Made by a program: the position numbers and the translations under genes. A stretch of 5,953 bases of DNA, taken from assembly GCA_019416265.1 (NCBI GenBank), contig DXXQ01000180.1:1-5953 (forward strand), in the 5' to 3' direction. Source of the DNA: Clostridiales bacterium. GTDB lineage: Bacteria; Bacillota; Clostridia; Lachnospirales; Lachnospiraceae. The notes beneath the pieces were generated by a model. The model was not told where the DNA came from and made no database searches. It saw only the letters and a list, made by a program, of their open reading frames with translations. The number at the start of each line of letters is the position of its first letter. Position 1 is the stretch's first letter. Of the stretch, positions 1-5,751 are shown piece by piece.

Positions 1-10
1 TTCCTTTCTT
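1..10 (-). promoter_or_regulatory. Possible ribosome binding site of the next operon gene (off-window)
   Basis: Between the rbsC stop and the window edge lie 34 nt that are almost all A/T on the minus strand, ending in AAGAAAGGAA. AAAGGAA is a fair Shine-Dalgarno sequence, and a start codon would be expected within about 10 nt beyond the edge. No hairpin plus U-run follows rbsC, so transcription probably continues. An ABC importer of this class needs a periplasmic-type binding lipoprotein, making rbsB the expected next gene. That identity is inference. Confidence 0.4.
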
Positions 11-34
11 TTTTATTTTTTGTTTTTGTATTTT

Positions 35-1003
35 TTATTCTGCTTTCGCAGAAAGGTCTTTTACTTTCTTATCTACAAGAACTGCAATTAAAACAACTGC
101 CCCTTTTACAATGTTTGTTGCATGCGGATTTACATTCATAAGTGTTAAAATGTTATCAATAATACCCATTATCATGGCACCCACAACTGTAGGTAATACA
201 AATCCACTTCCACCACTTAAACTTGTACCTCCAAGAATAACTGCTGCGATAGCATCCATTTCGATGCCCTCACCGCTTGTAGACTGTGCAGATCCAAGTC
301 TTGCAGTAAGAACTACTGCTGCAATACCACTCATCAGACCATTAAAAATATACACCATCCACTCTGTATATTTTACACGAATACCGGATAATCTTGCCGC
401 TTCTCTGTTTCCGCCAAATGCATAAACATTACGTCCAAAACTTGTCTGCGTAAGAAGATAATGCGCAATCAGATAAAGGACCAACAGAACAATAACGGGA
501 ACTGGAATTCCTGCTACAAGTCCCTTGCCGATAAATTTATAGGAATCCACCTTAATAGAAATAGGTGCCCCTTTTGTATAAACCAGTACACATCCTCTTA
601 ACAGAGTCATCATTCCAAGTGTTGCAATAAATGGAGGAATATCACACTGTGCAACGAAAAATCCATTTGCTGCACCGCATAAGATTCCAATTCCAAGAGC
701 CGCAAGAACTGCAAGAACTGCATTTCCTGTTGATGCCATAATGCCGGCAGCAATTGCTCCTGACAGACCAACTATAGAACCAACAGATAAGTCGATTCCA
801 CCTGTTAAAATAACAAAAGTCATTCCACATCCTACAATACCTGCTACCGTAATCTGTTTAATTACATTAAACAAATTAGCTATACTTAAAAAACTATCCG
901 ATAATATAGATGCAAAAATACAGATTACTATCAGGATTAACACAGAACGATAGACATTTATCTGGTTAATGACCTTCTTTTTTGTTTCTTTATTCATCTT
1001 CAT
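35..1003 (-). CDS. rbsC: Ribose-type ABC transporter permease RbsC
   Basis: Integral membrane subunit of a sugar ABC importer of the RbsC/BPD_transp_2 family; it forms the channel for ribose or a related pentose in the cytoplasmic membrane. The 322-residue length matches E. coli RbsC (about 321). After a short basic cytoplasmic N-terminus come roughly eight to ten hydrophobic segments (about residues 18-35, 50-70, 75-90, 95-118, 125-143, 166-185, 215-234, 250-285, 297-311). Family motifs seen are ILTGGIDLSVGS (65-76), AFGGNREAARLSGI (195-208) and ILGGTSLSGGSG (256-267), the latter two close to E. coli RbsC. The start overlaps the end of rbsA by 14 nt, implying translational coupling. A second in-frame ATG at 997 is a plausible alternative start, because the purine-rich stretch just upstream can be aligned to either. 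The substrate is inferred from the neighbours; xylose, deoxyribose or galactose permeases of this family look similar. Confidence 0.94.
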   Translation of the reverse strand: MKMNKETKKKVINQINVYRSVLILIVICIFASILSDSFLSIANLFNVIKQITVAGIVGCGMTFVILTGGIDLSVGSIVGLSGAIAAGIMASTGNAVLAVLAALGIGILCGAANGFFVAQCDIPPFIATLGMMTLLRGCVLVYTKGAPISIKVDSYKFIGKGLVAGIPVPVIVLLVLYLIAHYLLTQTSFGRNVYAFGGNREAARLSGIRVKYTEWMVYIFNGLMSGIAAVVLTARLGSAQSTSGEGIEMDAIAAVILGGTSLSGGSGFVLPTVVGAMIMGIIDNILTLMNVNPHATNIVKGAVVLIAVLVDKKVKDLSAKAE

Positions 1004-2492
1004 TCACCCCGCCTGAAGCTTGTGCCAAAATAGTTTCCTGACACATTTCTTCCTTAGATAATTCAAATACTGTTTTGCCTTCTCGCATAACTATAACTCT
1101 GTCGCTGACCCCTATAAGTTCTGGAAGGTCTGTCGATATAATAATAATACTTTTTCCTTGTTTTGTAAGATCATCCATAATCTGATAAATCTCAGCTTTG
1201 GCTCCCACATCTACACCACGGGTTGGCTCATCCAAAATAAGAATTTCAGGATGTGATTCAAGGACTTTTGCAAAAACTACCTTTTGCTGATTTCCACCGC
1301 TGAGCTTTCCAACAAGTTGTTCAGGTGAACTAAGCTTAATATTGAGAGCCTTGATTTCTTTCTGAACTCGCTTATCTTCCTCTTTTTTATCCAGTCGGAT
1401 ACCTTTCATCAAGGATTTTAACGACGACATTGAAATATTTTCTTTTATACTTCGACCAAGGACAAGTCCTTCCTGCTTTCTATCATCTGATACAAATCCG
1501 ATTCCTGCTTCCAATGCTTTTCTAGGTGTAGAACAGTCTTTTTTCTCTCCATGAATATAAATTTCTCCTGATTCTTTCGGAAGCGCACCGTAAATAATCT
1601 TTGAAAGTTCAATAGTTCCTGATCCGAGAAGTCCTGTTATACCAAGAATTTCACCTTTATGTAAGGTAATACTTACATTATCTACTCCATGGCTCTTCAT
1701 GTTTTTTGCTTCAAATACCACCTCATCAGGCATATAATTTCTCTTCGGATAGAGATTATCAACATTACGACCAACCATCAAGGAAACTACTTCATCATAA
1801 TTTGTCTGCTCGATATCTTTTGTTGCCACATATTTTCCATCGCGGAAAACTGTAAGACGATCGGAAATCTTGAAAATCTCATCCATTCGATGTGAAATAT
1901 AGATAATTGCAATTCCTTTTTGTTTCAATTCTGCAATTATTTTAAATAAAATCTGTATTTCCTCATCAGCCAGAGCGGCGGTTGGCTCATCCATAATAAT
2001 GATTTTTGCACCAATAGTTAAACATTTAGCAATTTCTGTCATCTGAGCTTCTGCCACTGTTAAATGTTTTACTTTTGTTTTTTCATCAAACTTTAATCCA
2101 AGTTTGTCTAAAACATCTCTCGCATCTTTATAAAGTTTTTGCCAATCCACTTTTCCTGGATATTTCTGAGGCAGACGACCTAAGTACATATTCTCAGCTA
2201 CTGAAAGTTCAGGAATCATGTTAAATTCCTGATAAATCATTGCAATTCCCTTTTCTTCAGCATCTTTTGTTGAATGAAACATAACTTCTTTATCATCCAA
2301 GTACATATGCCCTGAAGTATAAGGCTGTGCTCCTGCAATAATCTTCATTAGTGTAGATTTGCCCGCACCATTTTCCCCACACAATGCATGAACTTCACCT
2401 TCACGTATATCGAGATGTACCCCGTCTAAAGCCCTCACACCAGGAAATGTTTTCACAATGGATTCCAGCTTTAATACCGTTTTCCCCATCAT
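990..2492 (-). CDS. rbsA: Ribose-type ABC transporter, double ATP-binding subunit RbsA
   Basis: Cytoplasmic ATPase energising the RbsC permease; a 500-residue fusion of two ABC domains, the normal size for RbsA/MglA/XylG-type carbohydrate importers. Domain 1 has Walker A GENGAGKST (39-47), Q-loop Gln88, a variant signature LTVAEAQ (144-150), Walker B IIIMDEP (164-170) and switch His201. Domain 2 has a degenerate Walker A, GLLGSGTIE (287-295), in which Thr293 stands where the catalytic lysine would be. It also has a perfect signature LSGGNQQ (397-403), Walker B ILILDEP (417-423), and no switch histidine (STDLPEL, 453-459). This asymmetry is typical of the family: one competent site is expected, from Walker A of domain 1 with the signature of domain 2. 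The gene starts 17 nt after rbsD. AGGAG lies 9 nt before the first of two tandem ATG codons, and AGAGG 6 nt before the second (2489), so either could be used. RbsA is favoured over MglA or XylG because rbsK and rbsD are adjacent. Confidence 0.95.
   Translation of the reverse strand: MMGKTVLKLESIVKTFPGVRALDGVHLDIREGEVHALCGENGAGKSTLMKIIAGAQPYTSGHMYLDDKEVMFHSTKDAEEKGIAMIYQEFNMIPELSVAENMYLGRLPQKYPGKVDWQKLYKDARDVLDKLGLKFDEKTKVKHLTVAEAQMTEIAKCLTIGAKIIIMDEPTAALADEEIQILFKIIAELKQKGIAIIYISHRMDEIFKISDRLTVFRDGKYVATKDIEQTNYDEVVSLMVGRNVDNLYPKRNYMPDEVVFEAKNMKSHGVDNVSITLHKGEILGITGLLGSGTIELSKIIYGALPKESGEIYIHGEKKDCSTPRKALEAGIGFVSDDRKQEGLVLGRSIKENISMSSLKSLMKGIRLDKKEEDKRVQKEIKALNIKLSSPEQLVGKLSGGNQQKVVFAKVLESHPEILILDEPTRGVDVGAKAEIYQIMDDLTKQGKSIIIISTDLPELIGVSDRVIVMREGKTVFELSKEEMCQETILAQASGGVNEDE
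1004..1014 (-). promoter_or_regulatory. Ribosome binding region for rbsC, inside rbsA
   Basis: The minus strand reads AGGCGGGGTGA immediately before the ATG at 1003. The AGGCGG part sits 5 nt from that ATG, while the GGTGA part fits the second ATG at 997 better (6 nt away). The site lies wholly within the last codons of rbsA, so ribosomes finishing rbsA would be delivered to it. It leaves the rbsC start ambiguous by two codons. Confidence 0.5.
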
Positions 2493-2509
2493 AAACCTCT
2501 TCTCCTATT

Positions 2510-2908
2510 TTAATATGCACATCCGCATACAAGCACAACATTGGTATAGCCTGTAAATTCTCCTGTTAATACAATTGCTTTCGCTTTTTCACTCATTTCC
2601 TTTAATTCTGTATGTGGAATATAAGATATCGGAAGCTGCGTCGGAAGGAGTGCTTTTGCTTTCTCATGAAATTCCGGTGTTACACTTAATGCTTCATTGG
2701 CAAAAACTGCCTCTTCAACTGTTATTACCTTTAAGATTTCTTCCAAAACTTCCAGATATCCTGGACTGCCTGCTTTCCAACCTAAATCTACTCTTTCTAC
2801 TCCTTTTGGAATTGGAAGTCCAGCATCTCCAATTACAAGCATATCTTTATGACGTAATTCAGCTAATACACGACATAACTGCGGATGAAAAATACCCTCT
2901 TTTAACAT
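2510..2908 (-). CDS. rbsD: D-ribose pyranase RbsD
   Basis: Catalyses interconversion of the beta-pyran and beta-furan forms of D-ribose, supplying the furanose used by ribokinase; the E. coli enzyme is a cytoplasmic ring-shaped oligomer. At 132 residues it is close to the family's usual 130-140. The general acid/base His20 is present (LRHKD, 18-22), followed by the hallmark DAGLPIP (28-34) with Asp28. Also seen are His99 in SYIPHTEL, matching the second conserved histidine of E. coli RbsD, and the C-terminal GEFTGYTNVVLVCG (116-129), whose Tyr121 and Asn123 match the conserved sugar-site Tyr-x-Asn. The start follows the rbsK stop by 12 nt. The binding site GGAGAGG begins directly after the rbsK stop codon, 5 nt before the ATG, which suggests coupled translation. 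A fucose mutarotase (FucU) is the nearest alternative, but the sequence and context favour RbsD. Confidence 0.95.
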   Translation of the reverse strand: MLKEGIFHPQLCRVLAELRHKDMLVIGDAGLPIPKGVERVDLGWKAGSPGYLEVLEEILKVITVEEAVFANEALSVTPEFHEKAKALLPTQLPISYIPHTELKEMSEKAKAIVLTGEFTGYTNVVLVCGCAY

Positions 2909-2920
2909 TTAATCCTCTCC

Positions 2921-3844
2921 TTATGCATTATCCTTAATAAACTGATCAATTTCTTCTCTCGTAGGCATTGCAGGTGTTGTTCCCAAACGCTGTACTGCAA
3001 CTGCTGCAAGAGCATTCGCAAAAGCTGCAGCTTCCCATAAATCTTTTCCTTCTGCAAGCGCCGCAACCAGACCACCATTAAATGCATCTCCTGCACCTGT
3101 TGTATCAATTGCTTCTACATGATATGCGGGAATAATCTCCCTCTTTTCTTTTGTTGCAATATAAACACCACGTCCACCAAGTGTAATAAGAACGTTCTCT
3201 ACACCTTTCTCAAAGAACCAGTCTGCTGCCTGATCAGCATGCTCTTTTGAATCAACCGGAACTCCTGTAAGAATTTCTGCTTCGACCTCATTTGGGGTAA
3301 TCAAAAATACTTTTTTCAAAATTTCATCTTGAATTGGCTGTACCGGCGCTGTATTTAATATAACTTTTACATTATTTTTGTATGCAATATCAATTACACG
3401 ATCAACCGCAGATACGTTTGTCTCCAACTGAGTTAATAAATACTCCGAATCTTTTAATACGTCTGTAAAAGAATCCACTTCCTCATCAGTAATCGTATTA
3501 CATGCACCTAACAGTACAACAATTTCATTTTGACTTGTATTTTCATCTACTAAAATAAGCGCGCATCCCGTTTCTGCTTTATCTGTAAAAAGCACATGCT
3601 CCTGTTTCATATTCAGTTCTTTCATCGCACCTAACGCGACATTTGCAAAAGAATCCTTACCAAGTTTTGTCACCATAGTAACATCAGCTCCGGCTTTATG
3701 GGCAGCAACCCCCTGATTAAATCCTTTTCCACCAGGTCCCATCTTGAACATGCTTCCTTTAACAGTTTCACCCGGAACAGGTAAATGCGGGGTCCTTCCC
3801 ATCAAGTCAACAACAAAGCTTCCAAACACTGTAACTTTTGACAT
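2921..3844 (-). CDS. rbsK: Ribokinase-type PfkB sugar kinase (ribokinase or deoxyribokinase)
   Basis: Cytoplasmic ATP-dependent kinase phosphorylating a pentose at O5 (ribose to ribose-5-phosphate, or deoxyribose to deoxyribose-5-phosphate). The 307-residue length is normal for the PfkB family. Seen in order: an N-terminal strand with GSFVVD (8-13); PGETVKG (24-30); the PfkB signature GPGGKGFNQ (36-44) with Lys40 and Asn43; Glu141 matching the sugar-contacting Glu143 of E. coli RbsK; NEVE (185-188) of the Mg/phosphate NxxE motif; and DTTGAGDAFNGG (248-259) with catalytic base Asp254 and the anion hole. The C-terminal PAMPTREEID resembles E. coli PSVPWREEID. One oddity is that Val11 occupies the position of E. 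coli Asn14, while the neighbouring Asp (Asp13) is kept. The gene sits 21 nt after deoC with AAAGGGG 8 nt before the ATG. The gene family is certain; the exact sugar is not, because the adjacent deoC makes deoxyribokinase a real alternative. Confidence 0.9.
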   Translation of the reverse strand: MSKVTVFGSFVVDLMGRTPHLPVPGETVKGSMFKMGPGGKGFNQGVAAHKAGADVTMVTKLGKDSFANVALGAMKELNMKQEHVLFTDKAETGCALILVDENTSQNEIVVLLGACNTITDEEVDSFTDVLKDSEYLLTQLETNVSAVDRVIDIAYKNNVKVILNTAPVQPIQDEILKKVFLITPNEVEAEILTGVPVDSKEHADQAADWFFEKGVENVLITLGGRGVYIATKEKREIIPAYHVEAIDTTGAGDAFNGGLVAALAEGKDLWEAAAFANALAAVAVQRLGTTPAMPTREEIDQFIKDNA

Positions 3845-3865
3845 CTCATAATCCCCTTTCTCTTC

Positions 3866-4504
3866 TTATAAAAGAACAACACCGTTTCCAGCACCAATTC
3901 GATCTGCTCCAGCGTTCAACATAGCATTTGCCTCTTCTGGAGTACGAATACCACCGCTTGCTTTTACCTGTGCGCGAGCACCAACTGTTTCACGCATTAA
4001 TCTGATATCTTCTGGAGTAGCTCCTCCTGTAGAAAATCCGGTAGAAGTTTTAACAAAATCTGCTCCAGCCTCTACAGAAAGAAGACATGCTTTTTTCTTT
4101 TCTTCATCTGTCAGAAGACATGTTTCAATAATCACTTTCACAATTGCCGGTTTAGAAGCCTCTACAACTGCTGCAATATCTTCTTTTACAAAATCATAGT
4201 TTCTATCTTTCATAGCTCCGATATTGATAACCATATCAACTTCTTCCGCTCCCTCTGCTACTGCATTTTTCGCTTCAAAGGCCTTTGCCGCTGTCGACAT
4301 TGCCCCAAGAGGAAATCCTACAACACAACATGTTTTAACATCCGTACCTTTTAATTCCTCTGCAACTAAAGGAACATGACATGTATTTACACATACAGAT
4401 GCAAATCCATATTTTTTCGCTTCTGCACAATACTTACGAATTGTTTCTGTCATAGCATCAGCCTTCAACATTGTGTGATCGATTTTTTTCGCAATATTAC
4501 TCAT
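3866..4504 (-). CDS. deoC: Deoxyribose-phosphate aldolase DeoC
   Basis: Class I aldolase (TIM barrel, cytoplasmic) cleaving 2-deoxy-D-ribose-5-phosphate to D-glyceraldehyde-3-phosphate and acetaldehyde. Catalytic residues are present: Schiff-base Lys152 in DFVKTSTGFSTGGAT (149-163), with Asp90 (EVDMVINIG, 88-96) and Lys181 (VKASGGIR, 180-187) as the proton-relay pair. Other conserved blocks are KIDHTMLK (7-14), SVCVN (36-40), VVGFPLGAMST (61-71) and VIIETCLLTDEE (124-135). At 212 residues it is about ten shorter than B. subtilis DeoC, ending straight after the last barrel loop. That loop reads RIGAGNGVV where other DERAs have RIGTSSGV or RIGASAGV, so the serine(s) that normally hold the substrate phosphate are replaced by Gly206 and Asn207. 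It is first of five tightly packed genes, has a perfect AGGAGG 7 nt before the ATG, and is preceded by a palindromic operator. It normally belongs to nucleoside (deo) operons; here it sits with ribose genes. Confidence 0.94.
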   Translation of the reverse strand: MSNIAKKIDHTMLKADAMTETIRKYCAEAKKYGFASVCVNTCHVPLVAEELKGTDVKTCCVVGFPLGAMSTAAKAFEAKNAVAEGAEEVDMVINIGAMKDRNYDFVKEDIAAVVEASKPAIVKVIIETCLLTDEEKKKACLLSVEAGADFVKTSTGFSTGGATPEDIRLMRETVGARAQVKASGGIRTPEEANAMLNAGADRIGAGNGVVLL

Positions 4505-4578
4505 TTCTTTTCCTCCTATTAAATATAATTATTACATTCCTTTTATTTATTGAATATTTTTTATAATTCTTCCTTTTT

Positions 4579-4606
4579 GCAAAAATGTAATCGTTTACAT
4601 TTTTGC
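4579..4606. promoter_or_regulatory. LacI-type operator upstream of deoC (long palindrome; also fits cre)
   Basis: This 28-bp inverted repeat has a single mismatched pair. The half-sites on the plus strand are GCAAAAATGTAATC and GTTTACATTTTTGC, centred on the CG at 4592-4593. The core TGTAATCGTTTACA is a LacI/GalR-family operator, and the minus strand (ATGTAAACGATTACAT) fits the CcpA cre consensus WTGNNARCGNWWWCAW. It lies in the 121-nt gap, 19 nt after the repressor's stop codon and about 75 nt before the deoC start. Its right half is identical over 13 bp to that of the operator at 5697-5722, so one protein should bind both. No convincing -35/-10 pair is visible next to it; weak A/T-rich candidates lie between it and deoC (TATAAA near 4560). 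It could control a local promoter or act as a roadblock to transcripts coming from the repressor gene. It is not a terminator, since no U-run follows on either strand. Confidence 0.85.
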
Positions 4607-4625
4607 CTAAAAGAAAAATATGGAT

Positions 4626-5663
4626 TCAACACTTTCCATATTTTTCTGATCCCCTTAAAACAACTTTATAAGGAACAAAAACCTTATTCGCCTCTCGGTC
4701 CCGGCGTTCATTCTTATTTTCATCAATTGTTTCAAGTTTTTCTAATAGTAATTTCATCGCTTCCTGTCCTTGCCTTCTCGCATCTCGTTCGATAGTCGAA
4801 AAAGGGTATTCAATGATATTCAAAGCGGCAATACTATCAAACCCCATTACCGCAATATCCTTTCCGGGTTTCAGATGATGCTCTATCAAATATTTTAGAC
4901 ATCCAAGTGATGTTAAATTGTTTACTGTAAAGATAGCTGTTGGTGGATCTGGCAATGATAACAAATAACCAGTCTGCTCATAAGCCTTATTTATTCTAAA
5001 ATTCCCAGCAACTTGGTATTCTTCTCTGACAGTTAATCCATGATCCTCCAAAGCTTTTTGATATCCATGAAGACGTTCCTTACCAGGAAGAGATGTAACA
5101 GGTCCTGTTATAATGGCAATCTTCTCATGCCCTTCATTAATCAACGCTTGGACACCCTCATATGCTCCATCAAAGTTCTTTACAAAAGCTCCATCAAACT
5201 GTTTTCCTTCAAGATTTCGGTCAATCAATACTACCGGAATTCCTGATTTTTCCAAACGTTCCAGCTCTTGTGCTGTATAATCATCATGATCAGATACAGG
5301 AGAAATTAGAAGTCCCTTCAGCCGTTCACTGACTACGACTTTCAAATAATCATGTTCGATTTCTTCCCTCTCGTCTGTATTGAAAAACAAAATATTATAA
5401 ATACTCTTTCCTGTAATTTCTGTAATTCCCTGTATTACATCTGAAAAGAATTCATTCCCTATATCAGGAACTATAACACCTATGCTATCTCTATCCTGCA
5501 TACATAAACTTCTGGCTATTGCATTAGGAACATAATTATTCTCATCAATCAGCTTCTGTATTCGCTCTCTTGTTTCCTCTTTCACCTTTCCAGAATGATT
5601 CAGTACTCTGGATACTGTAGCAGTCGACACCCCAGCTAGTCTTGCAATATCTACAATATTCAT
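4626..5663 (-). CDS. rbsR: LacI/GalR-family transcriptional repressor, probable ribose operon regulator RbsR
   Basis: DNA-binding repressor whose affinity changes with a sugar ligand or, in CcpA-like members, a partner protein. At 345 residues it is of usual family length. The N-terminal helix-turn-helix is NIVDIARLAGVSTATVSRVLN (residues 2-22), followed by the hinge helix NAIARSL (47-53), which inserts in the minor groove at the central CG of the operator. The rest is a periplasmic-binding-protein-like sensor domain, beginning DSIGVIVPDIGNEFFSDVIQGI at 59-80. It includes VVLIDRN (144-150), KIAIITGP (181-188), FTVNN (245-249) and VMGFDS (272-277); the C-terminus is charged (residues 309-345). 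The start is the first ATG in frame, with GGAG 11 nt upstream. The gene is first in the operon and has a matching operator on its own promoter, indicating autorepression, and a second before deoC. The ligand cannot be read from the sequence; ribose, deoxyribose or a phosphate of either are candidates, so the symbol rests on context. Confidence 0.88.
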   Translation of the reverse strand: MNIVDIARLAGVSTATVSRVLNHSGKVKEETRERIQKLIDENNYVPNAIARSLCMQDRDSIGVIVPDIGNEFFSDVIQGITEITGKSIYNILFFNTDEREEIEHDYLKVVVSERLKGLLISPVSDHDDYTAQELERLEKSGIPVVLIDRNLEGKQFDGAFVKNFDGAYEGVQALINEGHEKIAIITGPVTSLPGKERLHGYQKALEDHGLTVREEYQVAGNFRINKAYEQTGYLLSLPDPPTAIFTVNNLTSLGCLKYLIEHHLKPGKDIAVMGFDSIAALNIIEYPFSTIERDARRQGQEAMKLLLEKLETIDENKNERRDREANKVFVPYKVVLRGSEKYGKC

Positions 5664-5696
5664 TCTGTTTTTGTCTCCGTATTATGCTCTCATAAA

Positions 5697-5722
5697 CAAG
5701 AATGTTAACGTTTACATTTTTG
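5697..5722. promoter_or_regulatory. LacI-type operator over the rbsR transcription start (also fits cre)
   Basis: This 26-bp imperfect palindrome has plus-strand halves CAAGAATGTTAAC and GTTTACATTTTTG, centred on CG at 5709-5710, with two mismatched pairs. The core TGTTAACGTTTACA is a classic LacI/GalR-family site, and ATGTTAACGTTTACAT fits the CcpA cre consensus on both strands. It begins directly after the -10 hexamer of the promoter at 5723-5751, so a bound repressor would cover the start point (near 5716) and block initiation. Compared with the operator before deoC it differs at only 3 of 26 positions, all in the left half. This supports autoregulation by the adjacent repressor, possibly with CcpA competing for the same site. 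Confidence 0.88.
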
Positions 5723-5751
5723 ATATTAGCACATTAGACAATGTTTGTAAA
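5723..5751 (-). promoter_or_regulatory. Sigma-A-type promoter of rbsR / the operon
   Basis: On the minus strand, -35 TTTACA (5751-5746, 5 of 6 to TTGACA) is followed by a 17-nt spacer and -10 TAATAT (5728-5723, 4 of 6 to TATAAT). The -10 is preceded by TGC, an extended -10 element. Spacing is optimal. The predicted start falls inside the operator at 5697-5722, about 50 nt before the rbsR ATG. This is the best promoter in the window and may drive the whole operon by read-through. Confidence 0.75.

Noticed and set aside
111..953. Plus-strand open frames opposite the permease gene
   Set aside because: They lie antisense to rbsC, resemble no protein family, and have no ribosome binding site or promoter of their own. 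The minus-strand product matches a known permease throughout.
990..2492. Missing Walker A lysine and switch histidine in the second ATPase domain as a defect
   Set aside because: Degenerate second domains are normal in the RbsA/MglA/XylG family, so this is not a sign of a pseudogene.
2575..2937. 120-codon plus-strand frame opposite rbsD
   Set aside because: It is leucine-rich because it is the complement of a coding strand, and it has no ribosome binding site. RbsD on the other strand has all its catalytic residues.
4579..4606. Palindrome read as a rho-independent terminator of rbsR
   Set aside because: The stem is A/T-rich with essentially no loop, and no U-run follows it on either strand. 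The TGTAAACG-type core identifies it as an operator.
4550..4795. Plus-strand frame crossing the rbsR-deoC gap
   Set aside because: It would run through the palindromic operator and antisense to the repressor C-terminus, and it has no family resemblance.
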